Positions 24,224 to 35,030 of a stretch of DNA of 64,000 bases are shown piece by piece; positions within the stretch are counted from its first letter, which is position 1; every line of letters begins with the position of its first letter. This DNA is from Hesseltinella vesiculosa (taxonomy: Eukaryota; Mucoromycota; Mucoromycetes; Mucorales; Cunninghamellaceae). The translations under genes were made by a program, and so were the position numbers. The DNA lies in the NCBI GenBank assembly GCA_002104935.1, contig MCGT01000019.1, positions 186,001 through 250,000 of the forward strand, written 5' to 3'. Below the pieces are notes generated by a model. It saw only the letters and a list, made by a program, of their open reading frames with translations. It was not told where the DNA came from and made no database searches.

Positions 24224-25014
24224 ATGCTTCTCAACCTTGCTCTGCTCTTGTCTTTTGCTTCTCTGATCTTTGCTGGTAAGGAGTGAGAGGCAGTCAAGTG
24301 ACTCCAGCATCTCACCTATTTTTTGTTGTAGATTACGCTCGCTTGGATGTAAACAACACCGCGTTTTTGTTTGTCGATCATCAAACTGGCCTGTTCCAGT
24401 TGGTTGAAGATTATGAACAACACAACTTCAAGGAAACCATCCTGGCTCTTGGCCGCACTGCCAAATACTTCAAGACTCCTGCCGTTTTGACCACCAGCTT
24501 TGAACAAGGCCCCAACGGCCCCATGATGCCCGAGGTAAGGATTGAAAAAGAGCGCGGCAAGAACGGTCACTCACTCGGCCATTTTTTTTTCCAGCTCAAG
24601 GCCATGTTCCCCAACGCCAGCTATATCCCCCGCCCTGGTCAAATCAATGCTTGGGACAACGCTGACTTTGTTGCTGCTGTCAAGGCCACTGGCAAGAAGC
24701 AGTTGGTGATCAGTGGTATTGTGACGGATGTGTGCGTGACTTTCTGTGCCTTGTCTGCCAAGGCTGCGGGCTACGAAGTGTTCGTTGTGACCGATGCCTC
24801 TGGTACTTTCCGTGATGATGTCCGCTATGCTTCATGGGACCGCATGTCCCAAGCTGGTGTCCAGCTCCTTAACTGGTTCGCTGTTGCCGCTGAATTGGGT
24901 CGTGACTGGCGCCGTGACATGGAAGGCATGGGTGAATTGTTCAGCTCCAACATCCCCCGCTATGAATTCCTCATGGACTCTTTCAACGCCGCTAAGAACG
25001 GTTCCTCCCACTAA
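24224..25014 (+). CDS. secreted isochorismatase-like cysteine hydrolase
   Basis: Three exons (24224-24275, 24332-24534, 24595-25014) give 224 aa. Exon 1 is almost exactly a signal peptide (MLLNLALLLSFASLIFA), pointing to secretion. The remainder is an isochorismatase-fold domain. FLFVDHQTGLFQLVEDY contains the catalytic Asp, and VISGIVTDVCVTFCAL contains the nucleophilic Cys. The fold ends with a hydrophobic segment QAGVQLLNWFAVAAELG. The family splits C-N or C-O bonds in small molecules (isochorismate, nicotinamide and others). The closest clade appears to be the ycaC-like hydrolases; the substrate cannot be deduced. Secreted members in some plant pathogens interfere with salicylate production, but nothing here shows such a role. 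The downstream region has an AATAAA at 25043. Confidence 0.88.
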
Positions 25015-25042
25015 GCTCTTCTCTCCAACTCTTTGCTAAATG

Positions 25043-25048
25043 AATAAA
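25043..25048 (+). terminator. polyadenylation signal AATAAA
   Basis: A consensus AATAAA lies 29 bp downstream of the stop codon of the isochorismatase-like gene, a plausible position for 3' end formation. Confidence 0.45.
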
Positions 25049-25404
25049 AAAAATCCATCTCATTTCATTTCACAGGATTTTTTCACAGGACTGGATTTAA
25101 AAACATGAACAACAAATCTATCTCATTTCACATGATTTTTTTTTTTTCAGAGGCAAAACAACACAAAACAAAAGTCTTTTGTAGCCATTTGATATACCAC
25201 ATTATAGTATCTCCCTGTGGAGGCATGTTTTTATACAAACGTTGGTCAGCAGGAAGCGGCCTGGACAAGTGCGGTGTGGTTCTTCTTGTGGGTAGGTGCA
25301 ATCTACATATCGTTTGTATCCATATGGGTCACAGCGAATTCTGTTGATGTGCACAAGCACAAGTTCTTTTTCGAGGACGTTCCAACAAATATCATCATTT
25401 TCTT

Positions 25405-25575
25405 CGGAACGAGAGACAGATGAAGATCACCGAGTATCGTTTTGCCACTCCGATTCTCCAGCTAAAATAAAACCATTTTGCACTTTATCCCCCAGGCAGA
25501 TAAAAATTCACCGTGTACTGTAAAATTGCTCTTAATAAATTCACCCCAAATTTTGCATACAATATTTAAACAATG
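25405..25575 (+). repeat. dispersed repeat, copy b (partial, most diverged)
   Basis: This stretch shares the blocks CTCCGATTCTCCAGCTAAA (25448) and CAAATTTTGCATAC (25547) with copy c at 34495-34795, in the same order and orientation. It corresponds to the 3' half of the repeat. It lies in the 25015-25727 intergenic region, in which no gene was seen. Confidence 0.55.
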
Positions 25576-25727
25576 AACCAAGAAGTTTCTTGGCTTAAGC
25601 AGCGAAAAGTTGATTTTGTTTCATGTTGAGGAAAATCGACGATTGAGGCGGTGTGTGAAAGCTGAAAAGAGACAGAGCGCGGTCCTTCCTTTTTTTTTTT
25701 TTTCTCAACTGATCCATAGGTAGCTCG

Positions 25728-27189
25728 ATGCATAAAAAATCATCGCAAAGCAGCACTAGCTACGAGATCTTGAAACGCTGTGGTGAAGGTTCTTATGGGG
25801 TTGTTCATAAAGCCCGGCATCCCATCACCAAGCGCATCGTCGCTATCAAAACAGTTCAGGCACCAAAGAATGGCTACCCACGATCCTGTCTACGAGAAGT
25901 GTATCTGCTCAAACGGATGAACCATGTCAATCTACCAAAGTACACTCAATGAACACAGCATGGCTATCAGTAACTCTGAATGTTAATGACTGATCCCTCT
26001 TTTTTTTCTTCTTATATGTGGCCTTAACTAGGCTGTATGATGTTATCTGTGAAGACCGGCAAGTCCATATCGTGATGGAGTACTTTGATATGGATCTGTA
26101 TTCGTACATGAAGCAATCTGGTAGACCTGGTATGACCTTGGGACACATAAAGGTATTACTGACGGGCAGTAGAACGACGGGCGCTCACAGCTTTGTTCGT
26201 CAAAGAGCTTTTTGCATCAGATCCTTTCTGGCCTAGAATATTGTCACAGCCATGGTATCATCCACCGAGATCTAAAGCCCCAAAACCTTCTGATTCGCAT
26301 GAATGGACGATTGTGTATAACGGATTTTGGCCTTTCTCGACCCTTTGGTATCCCGCTCCGAGCCTATACCCCCAAGGTAAGCTTCCTTTTTGCAGAGACG
26401 ATCGTTCATACCATTTTTTATATGTATAGATAGCCACGCTAAGATACAAAGCGCCTGAGCTGCTTCTGTCCCGTCACTGCTGCTTTTATTCCCTGGGTGT
26501 GGATATGTGGGGCGTTGGCTGCATCTTGGCCGAGATGATGCTTCTACATCCCTTGTTCTCTCGTAGGTGCCCTTCATCGTGCTGCATCGCGTGCATTCAT
26601 CCTTGTCTTTTTTTTATTCCATCGCAGCAACCAGTGAATTAGACCAGTTACTCAGCATCTTCAAGTAAGGCTGCTTGGCCATGTACCAACCTTGTCGCTG
26701 GCCTTCTATTCCCTCTCACCTGCGTCTTTTCTGTAGAATGTTCGGTACGCCTAATGCTTCTCTTTGGCCTGGATACCCACGAATGGATTTTTACAATGTG
26801 CATTACCCTGGTAAACATGAAGAAGGCGAAGAAGAAAGAAAGAGTGACCAACTCGTGTAGGCTGATTCTCCTTGTTTTACCTCATGCCAAGTATGGTCGA
26901 AAAAGGATCTTCGCCAATGCTTTTTAAAACGATCAGGATTTGATATGTCACTCACAACAATGCATTTGCTGGAGGTAAACTTGCCCATTCCTTTTTTTTT
27001 ACGCCTTCGGGTTCACGCTCTCCCGTCTGAATAGCTTATGATGGTGTACGACCCCGGTGACCGCATCACTGCGAAACAAGTAAGCGTATGATTTAATACA
27101 ACCAAGAAAGACCGTTGATGTTGTTGTTGACCTAGGCCATGTTGCATCCATTCTTCTATGACGATGAGACTATACTTGTTTGGGAATGA
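25728..27189 (+). CDS. divergent cyclin-dependent-kinase-like protein kinase
   Basis: About nine short exons encode a compact kinase of about 300 aa. All core motifs are present: glycine loop [12 protein letters not shown] lysine, [10 protein letters not shown] catalytic loop, DFG (ITDFGLSRP), activation segment [10 protein letters not shown] with the CDK-type threonine, and the APE-type segment RYKAPELLL. The C-lobe is CDK-like ([15 protein letters not shown], then [13 protein letters not shown]). However, the cyclin-binding helix reads [15 protein letters not shown] instead of PSTAIREISLLKEL. The usual Trp in TLWYR of the activation segment is Arg (TLRYK). It is therefore a CDK relative with an unusual partner surface. 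The start is the ATG at 25728; the first intron uses a GTACAC donor. The stop is at 27187-27189. Confidence 0.82.
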
Positions 27190-27361
27190 GCGGTGAAAGC
27201 GCTGATTTGTGGAAACAGCCTAACTGTCGGAATTTGCCAGGGTATTTCCGCAGACCAAGGGCGGATTTCTTTTTTTCTCTTTTCTTCTTTTCCTCCTCTT
27301 TGAATCCTTATTCAATTATAGTTTTATGTAAGTAGGGCCCATCGAATAAACGAACAAAACG

Positions 27362-27405
27362 ACAGGGGGATGGATGGATGGATGCGACAAGAGGATGGAT
27401 GGATG
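27362..27405 (+). repeat. GGAT microsatellite
   Basis: Two short runs of (GGAT) units separated by a few bases lie just upstream of the RPS2 start codon at 27437, probably within its promoter or 5' UTR region. Confidence 0.6.
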
Positions 27406-27436
27406 ATCTGACATGTTCTTTTTTTTCGAATAGCAA

Positions 27437-28269
27437 ATGGCTGACACAGCAACGGCCGATAGTACGATTTTACATGCTCAGCAATTGTCAATAGACTGAC
27501 GACGCATTTGCTTTTTTTTTTTTAACTAGGAAAGCGTGGTGGTTTTGGACGTGGTCGCGGTGGCCGTGGTCGTGGTGGCCGTGGTCGTCGTGGTGAAGAA
27601 AAGAACGAATGGGTCCCCGTCACCAAGTTGGGTCGTCTTGTCAAGGCTGGCAAGATCAAGTCGATTGAAGAAATCTACTTGTTCTCTTTGCCCATCAAGG
27701 AATATCAAATTGTTGATCACTTCTTGCCCAAGCTCCAAGACCAAGTGATGAAGATCATGCCTGTGCAAAAGCAAACCCGTGCTGGTCAACGCACCCGTTT
27801 CAAGGCCTTTGTCGTGATTGGTGACAGCGACGGTCACGTTGGTTTGGGTGTCAAGTGCTCAAAGGAAGTGGCCACCTCGATCCGTGGTGCCATCATCTTG
27901 GCCAAGTTGTCCATCATCCCTGTCCGTCGTGGTTTCTGGGGCTCTTCCCTTGGTGAACCCCACACCGTGCCCTGCAAGGTCACCGGTAAGTGTGGTTCTT
28001 CCGTGTGCCGTCTGATCCCTGCCCCCCGTGGTACTGGCATTGTCGGTGCTCCTGTGCCCAAGAAGGTCCTCCAATTGGCCGGTATCACCGATTGTTACAC
28101 CTCTTCGCGTGGTTCTACCCGTACCCTGGGTAACTTTGTCAAGGCCACCTTTGCTGCCATTGGCAACACCTATGGCTTCTTGACCCCTGACCTCTGGACC
28201 GAAACCGAATTTGCCAAGGCTCCTTTCCAAGAATTCACCGACTTCCTTGCTCAAAAGCAACGCAAGTAA
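27437..28269 (+). CDS. RPS2: cytosolic small-subunit ribosomal protein uS5 (RPS2)
   Basis: Two exons (27437-27461 and 27530-28269) give 254 aa, the usual length for eukaryotic uS5. The first exon is only 25 nt (MADTATAD) and is followed by an N-terminal GRGRGG repeat region, characteristic of eukaryotic uS5 and a typical site of arginine methylation. The conserved core follows: [50 protein letters not shown], and ARGTGIV-like [16 protein letters not shown]. It is part of the 40S subunit near the mRNA entry site. The early tiny exon and strong codon bias fit a highly expressed ribosomal protein gene. Confidence 0.97.
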
Positions 28270-28564
28270 AAATATAATCGTTGCTTCATTGGAAGTGTCC
28301 CTTCTTTTTTTTTTTTTAACAAAATAAAAAAGATGGATGGCATGGTCAAACCCATCAAGTAATTGAAATGCATTTGAACATGGCGGTTTCATGGGTTAGG
28401 TTTATGAACGGACTTTTTATTCGAGGCGTTTTTTTTCCTTGGAACTGCCCATTTTTTTTTTCCATGCATCTCTTTCACCTCATTTATAAATTTTTCTCTT
28501 CCTTTCCTCCTTTCCTTTTTTGACACCCCAGCTACAGTCTCATGCACATCTGCCTTTTGATATT
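28270..28564. other. intergenic with TATA-like element
   Basis: Contains the RPS2 3' UTR and the promoter of the EF-hand gene. A TTTATAAATT element at about 28482 lies roughly 80 bp upstream of the ATG at 28565. Otherwise it is T-rich. Confidence 0.4.
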
Positions 28565-29165
28565 ATGGCAGCCATACCATGTGATTTGGATATTTTGAAG
28601 CAAGGTAAGCATTCGCTATAAAAAAGCACAAAGGATCTTGCATGCTGGCTGTCCTAATATGGTAAATTACCGGAGATCACCCACTATTTTTTTTTTTTCC
28701 ATGGCGCCGATCGCTCTCACCCCAGCATTCGAATTTTACGATCGAGACGGTGATGGCAAGTTAGGCCTTGACGAATTCAAAAGTTTGTTAATGTCAATCG
28801 ATACCCACATGAACGCAGAGGAGGCCAACCAAATGGCTGAAAGTACGGACGTCAACCATGATCATGTGATTGATTTTGATGAATTCACCCACGCCCTACT
28901 CCCAACGCCCGAAGGTCTGCCAAATTTGCAGTGCTGGTACACTAGCTCCAGTTTGGAACGCTCCAGCCCCGAGGATGAGCTTCGTGCTTGCTTCCAAGCC
29001 TTTGATTACAACCATGACGGCATGATCAGCCGCTCTGAGCTCAAGCAAGTGATGAGACGTCTTGGTGAATGCCTTTCTGAACAAGACGTGGACGATATGA
29101 TGTTAGAGGCCGACACCAACAGGGACGGCTACATTGATTTTGAAGAATTCAAACGTTTATGCTGA
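28565..29165 (+). CDS. four-EF-hand calcium-binding protein (calmodulin-like)
   Basis: Two exons (28565-28604, 28726-29165) give 159 aa, close to calmodulin in size. Four EF-hand loops are visible: DRDGDGKLGLDEF, DVNHDHVIDFDEF, DYNHDGMISRSEL and DTNRDGYIDFEEF. The second loop has His at a position that is usually Gly (DVNHDHV), so it may bind calcium less well. The central linker is longer than in calmodulin (ALLPTPEGLPNLQCWYTSSS), so this is probably not the canonical calmodulin gene. It may be a calmodulin-like, troponin-C-like or centrin-like regulator; the partner is unknown. No lipidation motif is seen. Confidence 0.88.
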
Positions 29166-29537
29166 CGGCTGATGCATTAAAACGAAAATGTCTTACTTTT
29201 CATTGGAACTCCCAGGGTCTACCTGCCGCAGAAATTACATAGACGAGTGATGGGAAAAAAGGGAAAAAAAGGTTTAGTGTCATTGCCATGAACATGGCAA
29301 GGTCCACCGGGGCACAAACCCGTAATGAATTCATTTGCTTCATTCAGTCTCCATCCAAGCCAGCTTTTTCACCGCCAAGGCTGCTATTTTTAGCGGGCTT
29401 CGCGGGCCTGCCCCTTTTTTTAGTGCCACATTTTTATTTTATTTTATTGCTTCTTTCTTTTTTTTCTTTTGGAGTGACCACAGAAAGCAACGTTCCTTTT
29501 GTAGAATTGCTCATTTCAGCTTCTCGTTGACACTTAC
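29166..29537. other. intergenic, no gene recognised
   Basis: About 370 bp between the EF-hand gene and the four-TM membrane protein gene on the same strand. T-rich near its end (29410-29470), as expected for a promoter or 5' UTR here. Confidence 0.5.
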
Positions 29538-31540
29538 ATGCCCTCCACGTACAATGTCTTTTTACACAATGTCTTTTTGCGGAATCTGCGCACCCTTTTG
29601 CTCGTGATCGGCCTTGTCGCATTGGGCCTAGGCTCTTGGCTGGAGACAATCAACACCTCCACTTGCTCCGTCGAAACATCCATGGCCATGTTTGAAGTGG
29701 CCATCTTTCAGAACTTATCTGATCACTACTCTATCACTCCAAGCGCAGTCACCTTTGGTCTATGGCGACAATGCTTTTATTTCGAGCAAAACTGCACCTG
29801 CACAACCCCGTCTCTTCGATATCAAATGGGTAAGCAGTTTTTTTTTTTTTTTTTTTTTCGAGAGGGGGAGCAAAGAGTATGATTGATTTAGGGTTCAATG
29901 ATCCTGCTCTCCCCACTACCCCTGCTTTTATTCTTATATTTAAGATGCTATGCATAAACCAACTCTCATATTTTTCTTTTTTTTTTTTTTTGCTATTAGA
30001 TGCACAGCAAGCCATCTTTGCTGCCACCAACAATCAAACCATGCCTGTTTTGGACCCGTCCCAGGGCACGTTCTTACGGTCAGTTCCTTTGATTTTGGCC
30101 ATGGTGTTGAGCTTCTTGGTCCTACTTTTCGGTATGGCCTCGTCGTTGATGCATTCGCCTCCTTCTTTCCAGACGGCCTCTGCCTTGTCTGTGACAGAAA
30201 AGGAAGTCGAGGATGCCTCCTGGAAACAACATCCCTGGATCTCAAAATGCAATGGCCTTGTAGCCCTGATCAGTGCTGCACTGATCGCTCTTGCCTTTGG
30301 TGCTTCGTACCAGACTTATCGCAATGCCATCATCGATGCGTGCACGCAGGTAGCTTCCCAATCTGTGAAATGCGCTAGCCTGCATACCAAGACCGAAGTT
30401 GTGCTCTTGCCCGTTGCTCTTGCTTGTCTGTTGATAGTGAGCCTGCTCTTTGCCTGTACTAAATCCCGACGTCCATCCGAAGACAGCGACATCCCCGGCC
30501 AGTCCCATCGCTACACCACCCGCACCACCATGACATCCCTCCAGGACGACGCCAACAACAAACGCCGCTCTACCTCCTCCTTTTTCCTCAGTCGCCATGA
30601 CGAAAAAATCAAATCCAACGCGACAGTAGACTACCATACGGACTCTTCCTCCATGGACGATGCCCTAGATCCTTGGCGCCAGGCTGGCCAATACGACGAC
30701 TCCATTGCTGCGGCCTTCCCGTTGCGCCCGCCTCCAGTGAATCGGCTGTCCAGTGAAGATCGACGATATCAAGGCTCTCCTCACAACCGCACCTCCTCTT
30801 CCGGCCGACCCAACCAACGAGCTGCTTCACCCGGCCAACATTCACGTCAACGACAAAGCCCACACTCTCACTCTACGTCGAGGCAGGCACCTCGACGCCA
30901 TTCCCACCACCTTGCCGACGATCAGTATTATCACCAACAAACGTCTCCACCTTACCGTGATGCTCGCCGCGCGTCATCACCACGCATGTATGACGACGAC
31001 GACGATGACGACGACGATCCGCTGGTACCGCCTCGTTTGCCTTTTGCGCCAAAACGCCAGCGTCGGCCAAACAGCCACGCTTCCGGCAATACCTTTGGCG
31101 CCAACGAAATGCTAGACTCACCCGTGTCATCGTCCTCGGATACCTTGGATTCCCCATCCCCTCCTTCACACCGGCAGTACTCGGATGCCTCACACCGCCG
31201 CACTCCCACGCCCACGCAAGGCAGCTCCCATCGGCATCACAGCAACCACAGCAACGGCTACTTATCCCAGCACCGTACTGGGTCCAATACCTCGCTCTGT
31301 TTTACACCAACCGCAAATGACCGCTCCCGCTCTTCGTCCCACGGCTCCATGACCATGAACACCAAACAGCAGCCCCGCCGCCCTAGCCATCCCCTTGCCT
31401 CCTCCACCGCCACCTCCAGCCGCTCCCCTTCCACCTCTCCCGTCCCTACCCTGCAATCGCCCCCTGCACCACGACATCCTCTCAACCAAAAGATCATCAA
31501 AGATCAGCGTATCAGCTCCTACTTTCAGCAGTCCCAGTGA
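29538..31540 (+). CDS. four-TM membrane protein with long basic Ser/His/Pro tail (SUR7/PalI or claudin-like)
   Basis: Two exons (29538-29829, 30000-31540) give 610 aa. The N-terminal third has four hydrophobic segments: near residues 18-33, then VPLILAMVLSFLVLLFGMAS, then GLVALISAALIALAFGASY, then VVLLPVALACLLIVSLLFAC. The first extracellular loop carries several cysteines. This topology fits the SUR7/PalI/claudin superfamily of fungal plasma-membrane proteins. The remaining 400 residues are low complexity, rich in Ser, Pro, His and Arg, with an Asp-only tract of nine residues (about 30991-31017), and are probably cytosolic and phosphorylated. The T-rich intron contains an in-frame-looking ATG that should not be taken as the start. 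Function is not established. An AATAAA is present at 31632. Confidence 0.7.
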
Positions 31541-31957
31541 CCTACCTCTTTTCCCTCCCCTCCTACCACTTATCTTAGTATCATATCACCATTCCTCTCC
31601 CCATCGCCCAACCCCATGCTTTTGTATAGTTAATAAAGATGAATAGCGCAACGTAGCCTAAACCTCATAGACTCTTTGGTCAGATATAAAGCACTCGAGG
31701 AATCCTGACGGCCGTCGCTGATGAAGCATTGTCAGGGATGACCACTCAAGCGCCACTTGTTCAGGTGGCAAGGGTAGGTCAAGTCCTGTGCATGAAAACC
31801 GCGACTGATCAGCTTGTCACTTCACAATGCCCAGCTCCCTTTTCTCAATAAGCCACCCCGCTGCGCTTGTACAGGAACTCCGCGCTCTATCAGGCTTCAA
31901 TTTTTTTTTCTTCCTCCTCCTCTCTTTTTAATCACCTCCTCAATAACATAACATAAC
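31541..31957. other. intergenic, no gene recognised
   Basis: Holds the 3' UTR of the preceding gene (AATAAA at 31632) and the promoter of RPC19. A weak box-C-like TGATGA at about 31719 has no convincing terminal stem. Confidence 0.4.
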
Positions 31958-32710
31958 ATGGCAAGCGACGCTGGATCCGATCACGAAAACCATAACGAAA
32001 TGGTAATGGATGACGACGATCACTTCAGCGAGCAACAACAAAGCGATGCCGAAATGGAAGAAGCCGATGCCGAAGCTGTCGATCAAATCCTCAAGGACAA
32101 AGTCAAGATTGTAAGTCGACTTGAGTGAGGGAATGATGCCTGTCCCATGCTTAGACATGTCACAGGTGGTAGCAGTGGTAGAAGCATCAATGTCTTTGTT
32201 AACCTTTTTTTTTTCCCTTCACTTTCTACAGGAAGGCGGTGCCAATGATCAAACGGCCATGACTTTCTGCCTAACTGATGAAGATCATACTTTTGGCAAC
32301 TCTCTACGATACATGGTCAACAAGAAGTACGTCATCGCCAACGATAAACCAAAAAAATAGAGTCACAGATATGGGATGGGTGACAGAAGCCACTTACAAT
32401 AAGTTCCACTCACGCGTACTTTTTTTCATGGTAGTCCTCAAGTCGATTTCTGCGGTTACTCAATCCCTCACCCTTCCGAATCGAAAATGAATATCCGTAT
32501 TCAAACCAGCAGTAAGCGATTAGGATATGCCCTGGCCCAAGGAGGAGAATTTTAAATCAATTTTTCTTTTTTTTACTAGGTAAAACCACCGCCGTGGAAG
32601 CCTTCCGAAAAGGTATGGTGGATCTTACTGAGATGACCAAATATATTCGCCAAGCGTACATGGCCGAGTTGGAAAAGGGCGCCTATGAAACGTTTGATGA
32701 GCTCGTCTAA
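31958..32710 (+). CDS. RPC19: RNA polymerase I and III shared subunit AC19
   Basis: Four exons (31958-32110, 32232-32326, 32435-32511, 32580-32710) give 151 aa, the usual length for this subunit. The N-terminus is acidic and disordered. The conserved RNA polymerase L/alpha-like domain follows: [20 protein letters not shown], then [20 protein letters not shown], with a helical C-terminus [19 protein letters not shown]. The HTFGNxLR and GYxxPHPxE motifs are diagnostic. By family it forms a heterodimer with AC40 that nucleates assembly of RNA polymerases I and III, in the nucleus. All three introns are short and keep the reading frame. Confidence 0.95.
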
Positions 32711-33185
32711 GATCCCAACACGCTTCCCCTCCCCACGTCCACATTCCCATCCCTTGCGCCTGTATTTACCACCCAACCTCTCCCGTCATTCTCTCTCACT
32801 TTTTTTATCTGATCTGAAATTATATCTCTCTCATACTATCATTCCTCTTTGCTTTTCTTAGCAGTAAAAAAAATCACGTTGTAGACAGCTACTTGATTTG
32901 TGGCGAAGTAGAGGGGTCCCCATAACTTGTGTTCAATGCAGGGAACTGGCCAGTGACCAAAGTTCAAATGGATCCAAATTAAGCACAAGCTTTTTTTTTT
33001 TAATTTCTGTGTTTGAGACGTGACCCCTGGATGGCACCATATGAGACAATGATCGAGGGGAATTCCATGCACATTTGTCGCAAGGGACATGAATGCCTGC
33101 TTAGAGAGAAGTCCTTAGTTGCTAATGACAAATAAACAAACATCCGTATTTATTTATTGGCGTTGACTTTATAACATCACGACAT
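32711..33185. other. intergenic between convergent genes
   Basis: About 475 bp between RPC19 (plus) and the cysteine-rich peptide gene (minus), so it contains both 3' UTRs. No gene or RNA recognised. Confidence 0.5.
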
Positions 33186-33525
33186 TCAGCAGTCGCTGCC
33201 AGCCTTCCAGGTGTGTGTTGTGCATTTGGTCATGCTGTCACAATGGACATCGCTCTCAGCTGAACCGACCACAGAGCAACTGAGAAGAGATAAAAAAAAA
33301 TCAGCCTGTGCTGGTAGCCAATGGGACCTACCGATAGCCTTTGGCTCTCAATCCTTTGGCAAAGGCATAGGCGTAAGTGGAGGCTCCATTGTGGCCGCCC
33401 GAATCCTTCTTGCAATAGTAGTCACAATAACCGTAGCCATTGCCGCTAGCATAGAAGCACACCGTTTCACAGGCAAGTGTTAGAGAGATCAGCATGACCA
33501 GCACCGCAACAATTGAAATCTTCAT
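33186..33525 (-). CDS. small secreted cysteine-rich protein, unknown family
   Basis: Two exons (33525-33332, 33279-33186) give 95 aa. The first 18 residues are a clear signal peptide (MKISIVAVLVMLISLTLA). Cleavage there would leave a 77-residue mature protein with eight cysteines at positions 19, 23, 34, 38, 66, 78, 84 and 95, the last being the C-terminal residue. Two CxxxC pairs lie close together near the N-terminus (CETVC and CDYYC). The middle segment is rich in Gly, Ala and Tyr. The spacing does not match a classical defensin or hydrophobin, and I do not recognise the family. Four disulfides are plausible. A TATA box lies about 48 bp upstream of the ATG, which suggests regulated, strong expression. 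It could be an antimicrobial, effector-like or structural peptide; none of these is shown. Confidence 0.75.
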
Positions 33526-33572
33526 TTTTTGGAACTTGATTTTCTTGATTGATTTTTTTTTTCATAGTTCTC

Positions 33573-33580
33573 TATTTATA
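33573..33580 (-). promoter_or_regulatory. TATA box of the cysteine-rich peptide gene
   Basis: Read on the minus strand the sequence is TATAAATA, within GGTATAAATAGAG, about 48 bp upstream of the start codon at 33525. It is one of the best TATA matches in the window. Confidence 0.6.
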
Positions 33581-34494
33581 CCTTTTCCTGTCCAAGAGGC
33601 CAGGATTACACCATGTTGGACGCGGTTCTTTTTTCTCGTGTGGTTGCACATTTGGATGTCTCAGAATCCGTCGCTTCGAAAATCCAGACTGGGCTGAGCT
33701 CCAACCTGTAGCATTGTTTATTCCAGAATCAGCATGAGAATGTCTTCGTCCTACACCGGTCCATATTTGCATCAACGTTATGGTTCTGGTGCGACAATAC
33801 TATGAGAAAAATCTAAGCAAGGGCGGTAGCGTTGCCAGAAAAAGAGAGCCGATTAAATCAATCAAGCCTGACTATTTGCCTGCCGCAAAACATCGACATC
33901 GAAAAGAAACCTGAGTACATTGATGGGAACCTAGAAAAGTTTATCACCAAACAATGGTTCTGTCCTCCGGCAAGCCATTCAGCAATGAAGATCAAAAACA
34001 GGCTTCTATTTTCATAGGCACCGGCATCTCCCCTCCTTGTCCACTTTTCTACTATTTTTTTTTCTGGAACGAAATGAGGCGGTGCAAACGCGTGACAAGG
34101 CAGACTTTTTTTTTTATTTTTGATTCTGTAAAAATATCAAGGTTTATATAGCCATTGCACAACAAGTAGACACAGTTAATGAATCATTTGTGCTGAGATT
34201 ATTAAACAAAAAGCGAATGACTCCTGGCATTTTTAGCAAAACTGTGGGAGATGTTTTGTGGCTAGGTCAACAGCGATGTGCGACCATCCATGCTCTAGCC
34301 AGGTGCTATTAGATGCCATCATAGCCAGGGTATTTCCTGGGAGGTTTAGGAGGTTCTGGGCCAGGTACGAGTACTTGGCTTGATGTGCGTTAGTTCAAAG
34401 TCTCGTTGCAGAAACTTGCCGGCTGCCAGCCCTGCCATTGGCTAAGACTTTCTCTTTAGCGGTGCGGAGGCCAGAATTCTCTTTAAATTTTTTT

Positions 34495-34795
34495 TTACAA
34501 ACGCTACACAGCACTTTTGAGCAACTCAACCAGTGTGAAATTTCCTCCAAGTGCGCAAATGCATGAACAATAAGGATACTGAAAATAGCATATCGATTGG
34601 TGAAGGCCGCCCAGCCAACTTTTGATCATGATCATTTTGACATCTCCGATTCTCCAGCTAAAAAAGTAAAAAAATCGGCCATTTTCCTTAGGGGAACCCC
34701 CGGGCGATCTGATGAGAATTCTCAGCGCAAAGTTAGTCCTAGACCAATCCACCGCAAATTTTGCATACGAGTACAACACTATGAGAAATGACTCT
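34495..34795 (+). repeat. dispersed repeat, copy c
   Basis: Related to copies a, b and d in the same orientation. It begins near CGCTACACAGCACTTTTGAGC and continues with GCGCAAATGCATGAACAATA, TTGGTGAAGGCCGCCCAGCC, CTCCGATTCTCCAGCTAAA, AAAATCGGCCATTTTC, and CAAATTTTGCATACGAGTAC, ending near ATGAGAAATGA (shared with copy d). A short plus-strand open frame lies within it but holds no recognisable domain. Confidence 0.7.
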
Positions 34796-35030
34796 GGTTA
34801 AAATCAGAACTGCCTCAGGCAATGAAAGGAGATAGAAGGCTGGCAAACATGCGATAGAAATGCTACCTTGCACTCGCTCTTTGTTTTTCTGGGCGGGGTT
34901 TCTTATCTGCATAAAAAAAAAATCCACTTGGCTAGGATCGCAAACCGCTACAAGACACACTCTTTTAATTTACAGAAGAAGAAAGGCATTAACCAATGGA
35001 CATCAAAAAAGGAACGAGAAGTTAGCATTT

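Larger units (their letters stand above)
33526..35030. other. intergenic, 1.5 kb, contains dispersed repeat copy c
   Basis: Upstream of the cysteine-rich peptide gene and downstream of the Ras-GEF gene. Apart from the TATA element and the repeat at 34495-34795, no coding sequence or RNA was recognised. The sequence is AT-rich with several T runs. Confidence 0.45.

Noticed and set aside
27536..27748. Val/Lys-rich open frame on the plus strand over the start of RPS2
   Set aside because: It is an out-of-frame reading of the RGG repeat. The in-frame product is a complete uS5.
29879..29999. An ATG inside the intron as the start of the four-TM membrane protein
   Set aside because: Using it would add intron-derived residues (a poly-Phe run) and remove the first membrane segment. 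The ATG at 29538 gives a complete four-TM protein with consensus splice sites.
31713..31812. Possible C/D box snoRNA (TGATGA about 31719, CTGA about 31806)
   Set aside because: The flanking bases do not form the terminal stem expected around boxes C and D, and no guide complementarity could be assessed. The motif pair is easily found by chance.
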